Made by a program: the position numbers and the translations under genes. From NCBI GenBank assembly GCA_902521315.1, contig CABYRH010000006.1:1-50000 (forward strand): a stretch of DNA of 50,000 nt, given 5' to 3'. A model generated the notes under the pieces. The model did no database searches, was not told where the DNA came from, and worked only from the letters and a program-made list of their open reading frames with translations. The stretch is from an uncultured Alphaproteobacteria bacterium (GTDB taxonomy: Bacteria; Pseudomonadota; Alphaproteobacteria; HIMB59; GCA-002718135). Every line of letters starts with the position of its first letter. Positions within the stretch are counted from its first letter, which is position 1. This document shows positions 8,194-16,403 of the stretch, piece by piece.

Positions 8194-9174
8194 ATGACAA
8201 TTGGAATTTTAGGCGGAGGAGTTTGGGGGAGTGCACTTGCCCGAGTATTAAGTAATAATAAAGTTATTATTTATGCTCGAGATGAAAAAATTGTTAAATC
8301 AATAAATGAACATAAAATTAATCCAAAATTAAAATACAGTTCATTTAATGAAAATGTCACTGCTACTACTTCTTTGAAAGAAATTAGAAATGTTAAATTT
8401 TTATTTATAACATTACCCGCACAAAACATCAGGGAGGTAATTAAGGATTCATCATTACATAATAATAATCATCATATTGTTATATGTTCAAAAGGCATTG
8501 AAATATCGTCATCAAAATTTTTAACAGATGTATTTCAAGAAATGATGTCTTTTAAATCAATTAGTATTTTATCAGGCCCATCTTTTTCAAATGAAGTATC
8601 TCAAAGTTTACCAACTGCAGTAACGCTTGCAACAAAAGATAAAAAAGATTTTGAGAATATTTCTAAACTTATACCTAACAAAGAGTTTAGAATTTATTAT
8701 TCAAATGATTTAATCGGAACGCAAATAGGTGGTGCGTTAAAGAATATATACGCAATAGCTGCAGGTGTTGCAGAAGGGTTGAATTTAGGTGAAAATGCTA
8801 AAAGTGCACTTATATCTAGATCTTTTGCAGAAATGACAAGGTATGCAAAAAAATTTAAAGCTGATAAAAATACATTATTTGGTTTATCTGGGCTTGGTGA
8901 TCTCATTTTAACTTGTAGCTCTAAAAATTCTCGTAATACACAGTTTGGTATTAAATTAGCTTCTTCAAAATACGATAATTTTTTAGATCTTTTAAAATCG
9001 CAAGAAGTAACAGAGGGTTATTATACAGTTAAAGCAGTCTATAATATTTCACAAAATAAAAATATTGATATGCCAATAATGGAGTCTGTATACAATATAC
9101 TTTATAAGCAACATGATTTAAAAGAAGAACTAAGTAATTTACTGAGTAGACCAATAACAGAAGAAAAAATTTAA
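8194..9174 (+). CDS. gpsA: Glycerol-3-phosphate dehydrogenase [NAD(P)+]
   Basis: Cytoplasmic enzyme that reduces dihydroxyacetone phosphate to sn-glycerol-3-phosphate for phospholipid synthesis. The start at 8194 gives 326 aa beginning MTIGILGGGVWGSALA, with the Rossmann GxGxxG at the very N-terminus as in the family; an in-frame TTG at 8167 would only add an atypical nine-residue basic extension. Lys183 in GGALKNIYAIAAG is the catalytic lysine, and GLSGLGDLILTCSS is the conserved C-domain motif. It is divergent from the binding-protein gene and 4 nt upstream of deoC, which may be co-transcribed. Confidence 0.94.
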   Translation: MTIGILGGGVWGSALARVLSNNKVIIYARDEKIVKSINEHKINPKLKYSSFNENVTATTSLKEIRNVKFLFITLPAQNIREVIKDSSLHNNNHHIVICSKGIEISSSKFLTDVFQEMMSFKSISILSGPSFSNEVSQSLPTAVTLATKDKKDFENISKLIPNKEFRIYYSNDLIGTQIGGALKNIYAIAAGVAEGLNLGENAKSALISRSFAEMTRYAKKFKADKNTLFGLSGLGDLILTCSSKNSRNTQFGIKLASSKYDNFLDLLKSQEVTEGYYTVKAVYNISQNKNIDMPIMESVYNILYKQHDLKEELSNLLSRPITEEKI

Positions 9175-9178
9175 TTTG

Positions 9179-10123
9179 ATGACAAAAAAAACATTTTATA
9201 ACTTAGATTCAAGTTGGGTGAACAATATCCAAATTAATTTAAGTGCGGTAGAGCGTCGAACATCTACTTTAACTAAAAGAAGAACTGTAAAAAAGGAATT
9301 TCAAGTCGCTTGGCTGTTAAAAGCTATTACTTTAATTGATCTTACTACGCTAAGTGGCGATGACACTTTTGGAAAAGTTGAAAGACTGTGTAATAAAGCC
9401 CTTAATCCGATTGATGATTATATTCTTCAGGATTTAAGAATAGAAAATAATGCAGTAAGAGTAGGAGCTGTTTGTGTTTATCATCATCTAATAAAAGATT
9501 GTACAAAACTAATTCAAAACAAAATCCCAATTGCAGCAGTTTCTACAGGTTTTCCTGCAGGTTTATCATCATATACTACTAGAAAAAAAGAAATTTCTTA
9601 CTCTATTAAAGATGGTGCTGATGAAATCGATATTGTCATCAATAGAGGATATGTTCTCCAAAATAACTGGAAAAAATTATATGATGAGGTTCGCAGTTTT
9701 AAAGAAACTGCAGGTAAAACAAAAATAAAAGCTATTCTTGGTGTTGGTGATCTTGAGACTCTTCGAAATGTAGCAAAAGCTTCGTTGGTTTGTATGATGG
9801 CTGGTGCCGATTTTATTAAAACATCAACAGGAAAAGAAAGTATAAATGCAAATCTTAATAACAGTCTTGTTATGTTGAGAATGATTAGAGATTTTCATAC
9901 AAAAACTGGAAAAAAAATTGGCTTTAAGCCTGCAGGTGGAATATCAACGGCCAAATCTGTTTTAGAGTTTTTAATATTAGTTGCAGAAGAACTAGGATTT
10001 GAATGGGTTAATCCTAAATTATTGCGAATTGGTGCTTCTAGTTTATTAATTGATATAGAAAGACAACTCTATCACTACACTAGTGGCAGGTATGCAAACA
10101 AAGAGAAACTTGCAATAGGATAA
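9179..10123 (+). CDS. deoC: Deoxyribose-phosphate aldolase
   Basis: Cleaves 2-deoxyribose-5-phosphate to acetaldehyde and glyceraldehyde-3-phosphate. ATG 9179 is preferred over the TTG three bases upstream; the protein is then 314 aa, the long form of the family rather than the short ~220-260 aa bacterial form. Schiff-base Lys214 is in ADFIKTSTGKE, and the DEIDIVINRG and GFKPAGGISTA motifs are intact. The next gene is an aldehyde dehydrogenase only 1 nt away, which gives a sink for the acetaldehyde. Confidence 0.93.
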   Translation: MTKKTFYNLDSSWVNNIQINLSAVERRTSTLTKRRTVKKEFQVAWLLKAITLIDLTTLSGDDTFGKVERLCNKALNPIDDYILQDLRIENNAVRVGAVCVYHHLIKDCTKLIQNKIPIAAVSTGFPAGLSSYTTRKKEISYSIKDGADEIDIVINRGYVLQNNWKKLYDEVRSFKETAGKTKIKAILGVGDLETLRNVAKASLVCMMAGADFIKTSTGKESINANLNNSLVMLRMIRDFHTKTGKKIGFKPAGGISTAKSVLEFLILVAEELGFEWVNPKLLRIGASSLLIDIERQLYHYTSGRYANKEKLAIG

Positions 10124-10124
10124 T

Positions 10125-12485
10125 ATGGATAAAGTTATTAAAAATTTTCAAAATATATCTTATGGTCCTGCACCAGAAGACAGCAAAGAAGTTACAAATT
10201 GGATAAAAAATTTAAAAAATCCCAATAATCATTTTATTAATGGTAAATTTGTAAAATCGTCTAGCTCAAAAAAATTAAATATAATTAACCCTTCTACAAA
10301 TAAGAAAATAGCAACATTGTCTATTGCTTCAAAAAAAGATGTAAATGCTGCTGTTAGTGCTGCCAAAAAAGCTCATGTCAAATGGTCAAAACTTTCATCG
10401 TTTGATCGATCAAAATATTTATATGCCCTTGCACGTCTCATACAAAAAAATTCAAGGTTTATTTCTGTTTTAGAGACCATTGATAATGGTAAGCCTATAA
10501 GAGAAACAAGAGATATAGATATTCCGCTTGTTGCTAGACATTTTTATTATCATGCCGGTTGGGCTGCTAGGAATACAAATAACTCTGATAACTCTATTGG
10601 TGTTATAGGACAAATTATACCGTGGAACTTTCCATTATTAATGTTAGCGTGGAAAATTGCTCCTGCAATTGCTCTTGGCAATACAGTAGTCTTAAAGCCT
10701 GCAGAGTATACTTCTTTAACAGCGCTTTATTTTGCTGAACTTTGTGAAAAAGCTAAAATTCCACAAGGTGTAATTAATATTATTACGGGAGATGGTTCTA
10801 CCGGTGAATATATAACATTGCATAAAGATATTAAAAAAATTGCCTTTACTGGATCGACTGAAGTTGGAAAAAAAATAATTCAAACAAATACTAATCCAGA
10901 TAAAAAAATGACAATGGAACTTGGAGGCAAATCACCTTTCATTGTTTTTGAAGATGCTGATTTAGATAGCGCAGTAGAAGGTGTCGTTGATGCAATTTGG
11001 TTTAATCAAGGTCAAGTATGTTGTGCAGGATCAAGACTCTTAGTACAAGAAAGTATTGAGAAAAAATTTATCCAAAAACTTAAGAAAAGAATGGAAAAAC
11101 TTCGTGTTGGTGATCCATTAGATAAGTCTATTGATATTGGCGCTATAGTTGCGCCTGTCCAACTTAAAAAAATTAATTCTTTAGTAAATAAAGCACAAAA
11201 AGATGGAAATAAATTATGGCAACCTTCATGGTCATGTCCAACTAATGGTTTATTTTATCCTCCATCTTTATTTACAAATGTAACACCGTCATCTTTTATT
11301 GCTCAAGTAGAAATATTTGGACCAGTTTTGACAACAATGACATTTAGAACACCCAGTGAAGCTGTATCCATTGCAAATAATACACCATATGGACTTGCTG
11401 CAAGTATTTGGTCTGAAAATATTAACTTAGCTTTAGATATTGCTCCAAAAGTAAAAGCTGGAGTCATCTGGATAAATTCTACAAACTTATTTGATGCTGC
11501 GTGTGGTTTTGGCGGTTACAAAGAAAGTGGTTTTGGAAGAGAAGGTGGCTCAGAAGGTATTAGAGCATATTCAAAATTACCACTTCCACTTAATAAGTCA
11601 AAAAAAGGAAAAAAATCATTTAAAGGTCAATCATCTAATTCTATAGATAGAACTCCAAAATTGTATATTGGAGGTAAACAAAAAAGACCTGATAGTGGTT
11701 ATTCTTTTTCTTCTTATGATGCTCATAATAATTTTATTTGTGATGTTCCAAACGCAAATCGCAAAGATGTAAGAGATACAGTAGAGGTTGCATTTAAAGC
11801 AATTAGCAAATCTTCCACTAACTTTAATAGAGCTCAAATTCTTTATTACTTAGCCGAAAATTTACAAAATCGAAAAAATACTTTTTCTAGCTTACTATCA
11901 TCTCTAATTGGTATTTCTCAAAAAGATGCCGAAAAAGAATTTGATCAATCAATTGAAAGATTATTTTATTATGGTGCTATGGCTGATAAGTTTGAAGGCT
12001 CTATACATAATCCTCCTATAAGAGGTTTAACACTAGCCGTTAAAGAACCGATAGGTGTTGTTGCAAATATTTTAAATGATGATTTTCCTCTTTTAAGTTT
12101 AATTACAACATTAGGAGCAAATTTTGCTGCAGGAAATGCTAGTATTATTGTTCCAGGTCAAAATACGTCTCTTTTAGCAACAGAATTATATCAACTACTT
12201 GAAACCTCTGATGTTCCAGCAGGCTATATTAACATTCTTACAACTAAACAAAATAGTTTGAATAAAATCTTAGCAGAACATGAAAATATCGATGGTATTT
12301 GGTATTTTAGTGAAAATAATAATGAGCGTTTAAAAGTTATTCAAAGTACAACATCAAATTTAAAGAGAAGTTGGTGTCCACAATCAAAAAATCTTGATTG
12401 GTCTTCGAAAGAGGAAGATTTCTTAAAGGAGTTTTTATATCAAAGTACACAAGTAAAAAATATTTGGATCCCATACGGAGAGTGA
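10125..12485 (+). CDS. Two-domain aldehyde dehydrogenase, ALDH16-like
   Basis: NAD(P)-dependent oxidation of an aldehyde to an acid; from context the substrate is probably acetaldehyde made by DeoC. The protein is 786 aa. Residues about 30-490 are a complete ALDH domain with Glu265 in MELGGKSP, catalytic Cys299 in GQVCCAGSR and a normal C-terminal EIFGPV motif. Residues about 510-786 are a second ALDH-like segment that starts again with the N-terminal pattern (YIGGKQ…, RAQILYYLAENLQ) and keeps PIGVVANILNDDFPLL, but lacks a recognisable ELGGK and catalytic cysteine and is truncated. That architecture matches the ALDH16 family, where the C-terminal domain is non-catalytic. It is tightly packed between deoC and the mutarotase gene. 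Confidence 0.88.
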   Translation: MDKVIKNFQNISYGPAPEDSKEVTNWIKNLKNPNNHFINGKFVKSSSSKKLNIINPSTNKKIATLSIASKKDVNAAVSAAKKAHVKWSKLSSFDRSKYLYALARLIQKNSRFISVLETIDNGKPIRETRDIDIPLVARHFYYHAGWAARNTNNSDNSIGVIGQIIPWNFPLLMLAWKIAPAIALGNTVVLKPAEYTSLTALYFAELCEKAKIPQGVINIITGDGSTGEYITLHKDIKKIAFTGSTEVGKKIIQTNTNPDKKMTMELGGKSPFIVFEDADLDSAVEGVVDAIWFNQGQVCCAGSRLLVQESIEKKFIQKLKKRMEKLRVGDPLDKSIDIGAIVAPVQLKKINSLVNKAQKDGNKLWQPSWSCPTNGLFYPPSLFTNVTPSSFIAQVEIFGPVLTTMTFRTPSEAVSIANNTPYGLAASIWSENINLALDIAPKVKAGVIWINSTNLFDAACGFGGYKESGFGREGGSEGIRAYSKLPLPLNKSKKGKKSFKGQSSNSIDRTPKLYIGGKQKRPDSGYSFSSYDAHNNFICDVPNANRKDVRDTVEVAFKAISKSSTNFNRAQILYYLAENLQNRKNTFSSLLSSLIGISQKDAEKEFDQSIERLFYYGAMADKFEGSIHNPPIRGLTLAVKEPIGVVANILNDDFPLLSLITTLGANFAAGNASIIVPGQNTSLLATELYQLLETSDVPAGYINILTTKQNSLNKILAEHENIDGIWYFSENNNERLKVIQSTTSNLKRSWCPQSKNLDWSSKEEDFLKEFLYQSTQVKNIWIPYGE

Positions 12486-12497
12486 TATACTAATAAT

Positions 12498-12956
12498 ATG
12501 TTAATTAACGTCGATCCTATTTTAAGTCCTGATATATTAAAAACACTGCGAGAAATGGGTCATGGCGATAGGCTCGTTATATCCGATATTAATTATCCTG
12601 CTCACTCAAATCATAACAGAGTTCACCGATTAGACGGCCTTGATATGACAACTGTTATGAGAGCTGTCTTATCTGTTTTTCCATTAGACAGCTTTGTAGA
12701 CTCTGCCGTTTACCGAATGGAAGTTGATAATCAACCAAATGAAATTAATGACGCTAATAAAGAAGTAATTGATGCAATTAAGGAAGTATCAGGAGATCAT
12801 TGGAAAATAGGTTCATACGAAAGACAAGAATTTTATAAGCAATCAAGATCAACCTATGCCTATATTACAACAAGTGAAAGACGACCTTACTGTAATTTTA
12901 TTTTAACAAAAGGTGTTATTAAACCAGATGGTACTGTTTGGATAATCGATAAATAA
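12498..12956 (+). CDS. RbsD/FucU family sugar mutarotase
   Basis: Member of the RbsD/FucU family that interconverts sugar anomers or ring forms (ribose pyranase, fucose mutarotase). It is 152 aa. The family N-terminus is clear: LREMGHGDRLVISDINYPAHS with His22 and Asp24 of the GHGD motif. The C-terminal YITTSERRPYCNFILTKGVI also fits FucU-type proteins. With a sugar kinase 2 nt downstream and deoC upstream, it probably presents the correct anomer of ribose or 2-deoxyribose to the kinase. The exact sugar is an inference. Confidence 0.85.
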   Translation: MLINVDPILSPDILKTLREMGHGDRLVISDINYPAHSNHNRVHRLDGLDMTTVMRAVLSVFPLDSFVDSAVYRMEVDNQPNEINDANKEVIDAIKEVSGDHWKIGSYERQEFYKQSRSTYAYITTSERRPYCNFILTKGVIKPDGTVWIIDK

Positions 12957-12958
12957 TT

Positions 12959-13873
12959 ATGTCGATTAGTATTCTTGGTATTTTTGTTGCTGATCTCGTT
13001 TTTTTTGGAGAAAAAATTCCTGTTGAGGGAGAAACTATTCTTGGTAAAAATTTTGTTATTGGTCCTGGTGGCAAAGGATCAAACCAAGCTGTAGCTGCAG
13101 CTAAGGCTGGTTCAAAAACTTTTTTTATTTCAAAGATTGGTGATGATCAATTTGGATCTATGGCAACAGAGATTTATGAAAATTCTGGTGTTGATTATAG
13201 TAATGTAATTATTTCAAAAGATCATTCGACAGGTGCTGCAGGCATACTTGTAAATGAAGGAACTGGAGCCAATGCTATTAATGTTTTTCCGGGTGCAGCA
13301 GGTGCAATTACCATTGAAGATATAGATAAAGCAGAAGAGACAATTAAAAACTCAAGTATATTTCTTACACAACTAGAGGCACCAAAGGATGTCGTTACCT
13401 ATGCATTAAAAAAAGCACATAATTTAAATGTAAAAACAATTTTAAATCCTGCTCCAGCTGCTGAAATAGATGAATCTTTATTTTCTATGATTGATTATTT
13501 TACACCAAATGAAACGGAAGCAAGTTTTTATGTTGATCACGATGTTGAAACTCATGAGGATGCTGAAAAAGCTGCAATTCAATTATTAGAAAAAGGAATT
13601 AAAAATGTCGTTATTACTCTTGGAGAAAAAGGAGCTTTTTTTGCCAACAATGATGAAAAATTTTCTTTACCTATAGCTAATCTTTCTAATCCAGTAGTTG
13701 ATACTACTGGTGCTGGCGATGCATTTAATGCTGGTTTTGCTGCGGCACTTACCGAAGGTCAAAATATTAAAGATGCGCTTAAATTTGCCAGTGCAACAGC
13801 TGGTTTATCAACGACGAAAATTGGAACAGCAAATTCCATGCCTTCTAGAGAGGAAATTGATAAACTTCTATAA
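12959..13873 (+). CDS. rbsK: PfkB-family sugar kinase, ribokinase or deoxyribokinase
   Basis: Phosphorylates ribose or a related pentose at O5. It is 304 aa with the ribokinase N-terminal signature GPGGKGSNQAVAAAKAG near residues 35-51 and the PfkB C-terminal signature DTTGAGDAFNAG with catalytic base Asp254. Gene order (deoC, ALDH, mutarotase, kinase) makes a 2-deoxyribokinase role as plausible as ribokinase. No deoxyribose-specific transporter is adjacent. Confidence 0.88.
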   Translation: MSISILGIFVADLVFFGEKIPVEGETILGKNFVIGPGGKGSNQAVAAAKAGSKTFFISKIGDDQFGSMATEIYENSGVDYSNVIISKDHSTGAAGILVNEGTGANAINVFPGAAGAITIEDIDKAEETIKNSSIFLTQLEAPKDVVTYALKKAHNLNVKTILNPAPAAEIDESLFSMIDYFTPNETEASFYVDHDVETHEDAEKAAIQLLEKGIKNVVITLGEKGAFFANNDEKFSLPIANLSNPVVDTTGAGDAFNAGFAAALTEGQNIKDALKFASATAGLSTTKIGTANSMPSREEIDKLL

Positions 13874-13885
13874 TTAATGTATAAT
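13857..13885 (+). promoter_or_regulatory. Strong sigma-70-like promoter inside the end of the kinase gene
   Basis: TTGATA (13857-13862), a 17-nt spacer and a perfect TATAAT (13880-13885). Transcription would start near 13892, only about 3 nt before the ATG at 13895 of the small membrane protein, giving an almost leaderless mRNA. It would also feed the exonuclease gene and uppP downstream. Confidence 0.6.
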
Positions 13886-14074
13886 AGAATCATTATGCAA
13901 TTATTTTTAGAAAGACTGATCTATTTTTGGGCTGGGATAACAGCTATTGGTCTTTTAATAGCTGTAGCTTACTGGGCAATCGCAACTATAATTTATGTAG
14001 CTTTTATCTCTCTTTTTGTTGCCATTGTAGCAACTATTTTCTATCATTTTTATTGGTCCAAAAGAGATAATTAA
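13877..14074 (+). CDS. Small two-helix membrane protein, function unknown
   Basis: Short ORF of 65 aa from ATG 13877, or 59 aa from the in-frame ATG 13895. The later start is attractive because the -10 hexamer covers 13880-13885. The protein has two long hydrophobic stretches (about residues 15-36 and 38-58) and a short charged end (YWSKRDN), so it is probably an inner-membrane hairpin. No family is recognised. It lies between the sugar kinase and the exonuclease gene on the same strand. Confidence 0.65.
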   Translation: MYNRIIMQLFLERLIYFWAGITAIGLLIAVAYWAIATIIYVAFISLFVAIVATIFYHFYWSKRDN

Positions 14075-14106
14075 TAGTCTATAAATACCAATAAGGTTAT
14101 TTATCA

Positions 14107-15618
14107 GTGTCAAAATATATATTTTACGATTTAGAAACATCAGGAAGAGGTAAGAAAGAATATCCAACTGCCTTTGGTACTACTCCAAAATGGGAGCAGA
14201 TAATGCAAATTGCTGCAATAGTTACTGACTCTAAGTTTAATCAAACAAATCAAAATATGAATGAATTCTGCAGACCTCGAACATCAGTGATTTCTCAACC
14301 TGGTGCATTAATAACAACGCTTAAAGGTATGAGAGAGGCACTTGATGCCCCTCAATCATCTTACGAATTAATGAAAAAAATTAATGAAACTTTTGATGAA
14401 TGGAAAAAAGATGATCCAAGTTCTACTTTTATAGGACACAACATAATAGAGTTTGATGAATCAGTTCTCGAATACAATTTGTTTAATCATATGTTTTATC
14501 CTTATGTAACAAGAAAGAGTAGGGGCGATACATTAAATTTAGCGAGAGGTTTATATGCCATCAACCCATCAAGTATAAAAACACCTTTAACAGAAAGAGG
14601 TAATCCTAGTTTTAAATTAGAAAAAATTGCAGAGATGAACAACTTGCCTGTTGAATTTGCTCACGATGCATTTTCAGATGTTAAGACATCAATTGCTCTG
14701 ACAAAATATATTAACGAAGCAGACACTACTAATTGGAATCAGCTTCAAATGACAATGAGTAAAGAAGATACCATTGAATATATAAATAAAAATAAAGGTT
14801 TTTGTTTTATGACGAGTTTTGGGGGAAGAATTAAACTTCAAGCATTGTCGATGGTATGTGAATCTCAGTATAATGGTTGGTTTCACACAATCGATTTAGC
14901 TCATGATCCAATACCATTACTAGAAGCTAATTCTGAGGAATTTAAAAAACTGATCAAAAGAAAAAATAGATACGTAATTACCAATCAGCATCCTATTATT
15001 CTACCAGGCAAGATTGCTGCTAATTACGAGCCTTACGATGAGATTGGTTCTGATGTACTAAATGAAAGAGCTAAAATAGTATTCAAAAATAAAGATTTAG
15101 CAGACAAGTTTAAACTGATGGAAATTGACAGGCGAATTGAAAAAGAGGATGAAAAATCTCAAGATAATGTATTTCCTGAAAGTGCAGCAAATGCTTTTCT
15201 TGATTTTAAACAATCAACAGAAATAGCTAAATTTCATGAACAGAATGACTGGAATGAAAAATATAAAATTGCTCTTTCAATTAAAGAGCCAAGAGCAAAC
15301 TTTATTTTAAAAAGACTTATATTTGATGAAAGTCCAAAAACTTTATCAAAAGAAGATTTTAAAATGGTTCATCGAGAGTTACATGAAAGGTTAGTTATTA
15401 ACCAAGAAAGACCATTTACAACAATACCTGAAGCAATGTCACAAACTGATACAGAATTAGTTAAAATGGAAGAAAGTGATGATGAAAATAAAGATCAAAA
15501 AATGCAAATTTTAAAAGATTACAATGTTTATTTAAATTTTATGGAGAAATATTTTTCTAATAAAAATGCTGAGCCCCTTCCAAGTGGTAAAGAACTGAGC
15601 AAAATAATTTTTGGTTAA
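14107..15618 (+). CDS. sbcB: Exodeoxyribonuclease I (3'-5' ssDNA exonuclease)
   Basis: DEDDh-type exonuclease that degrades single-stranded DNA during repair and recombination. It starts at GTG 14107 and is 503 aa, near the 475 aa of E. coli ExoI. Catalytic residues are visible in order: Asp8 and Glu10 (YDLETSG), Asp117 (HNIIEFDES), His186 and Asp191 (AHDAFSDV). The ExoI-specific stretch SRGDTLNLARGLYAINP near residue 138 sets it apart from generic DnaQ-like nucleases. The C-terminal half corresponds to the ExoI SH3-like and helical regions. Its TAA overlaps the ATG of uppP by one base. Confidence 0.87.
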   Translation: MSKYIFYDLETSGRGKKEYPTAFGTTPKWEQIMQIAAIVTDSKFNQTNQNMNEFCRPRTSVISQPGALITTLKGMREALDAPQSSYELMKKINETFDEWKKDDPSSTFIGHNIIEFDESVLEYNLFNHMFYPYVTRKSRGDTLNLARGLYAINPSSIKTPLTERGNPSFKLEKIAEMNNLPVEFAHDAFSDVKTSIALTKYINEADTTNWNQLQMTMSKEDTIEYINKNKGFCFMTSFGGRIKLQALSMVCESQYNGWFHTIDLAHDPIPLLEANSEEFKKLIKRKNRYVITNQHPIILPGKIAANYEPYDEIGSDVLNERAKIVFKNKDLADKFKLMEIDRRIEKEDEKSQDNVFPESAANAFLDFKQSTEIAKFHEQNDWNEKYKIALSIKEPRANFILKRLIFDESPKTLSKEDFKMVHRELHERLVINQERPFTTIPEAMSQTDTELVKMEESDDENKDQKMQILKDYNVYLNFMEKYFSNKNAEPLPSGKELSKIIFG

Positions 15619-16403
15619 TGTTTGAGCTTCAATATTTTATTATTGGCATTGTCCAAGGATTTACTGAATTTTTGCCAATTAGTTCTTCTGGGCATTTAGT
15701 TCTTGTATCGCAATTAACTAGTTGGCAAGATCAAGGTCTTTTTACTGATGTTGCCGTTCATGTTGGAACATTATTAGCAGTTATAATTTATCTACGATCT
15801 CATATAACAATATTAATTAAGAGTTTTTTTTCCTTTCAGCTTTCTAACAATGATAACTTAATTAAAATTATTATTGCAACAATACCTGCTGTAATAGTTG
15901 GATTTTTTATTTTTGATTTTGTTCAACTATATTTTCGCGATATTAAAGTTGTTGCAGTCACAAGTGTTGTTTTTGCTGCTCTACTATTTGTAGCAGATCA
16001 TTTTAAAATGAAAATATCTTCTTGGAAGGATATGAGTTATGTGCAGGCCTTTATTATAGGTATGTTTCAAGTTTTAGCTTTTATACCTGGGGCAAGTAGA
16101 GCAGGTGTTACAATTACTGGAGCGCGTTTTTTAGGATTTGATAGATCATCTGCAGCAATTTTTTCTATGCTTTTATCTATTCCCATTATTTTAGCATCTT
16201 TAGTTTTAACAAGTTTAGACTTTATAAGTAGTTCTAAGATTAATATTAATTTATACCAATCTTTATTTTCATCAATCGTTGCGTGTATTACTGCTCTAGT
16301 ATCAATTAACATCATGATGCGAATAATACGAAGTTCAACCTTTAATATTTTTATTATTTATAGAGTTTTACTAGGATTTATCTTATTGTATTTTTATGCA
16401 TAA
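15618..16403 (+). CDS. uppP: Undecaprenyl-diphosphatase
   Basis: Membrane phosphatase of the BacA/UppP family that recycles undecaprenyl diphosphate to the monophosphate carrier for cell-wall synthesis. It is 261 aa with about eight hydrophobic segments. Conserved motifs are present: QGFTEFLPISSSGHL (Glu17, Ser24, His26) at the N-terminus and PGASRAGVTITGARFLG near residue 152 with the conserved Arg. It overlaps the exonuclease stop by 1 nt and the following lyase start by 8 nt. Confidence 0.95.
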   Translation: MFELQYFIIGIVQGFTEFLPISSSGHLVLVSQLTSWQDQGLFTDVAVHVGTLLAVIIYLRSHITILIKSFFSFQLSNNDNLIKIIIATIPAVIVGFFIFDFVQLYFRDIKVVAVTSVVFAALLFVADHFKMKISSWKDMSYVQAFIIGMFQVLAFIPGASRAGVTITGARFLGFDRSSAAIFSMLLSIPIILASLVLTSLDFISSSKININLYQSLFSSIVACITALVSINIMMRIIRSSTFNIFIIYRVLLGFILLYFYA

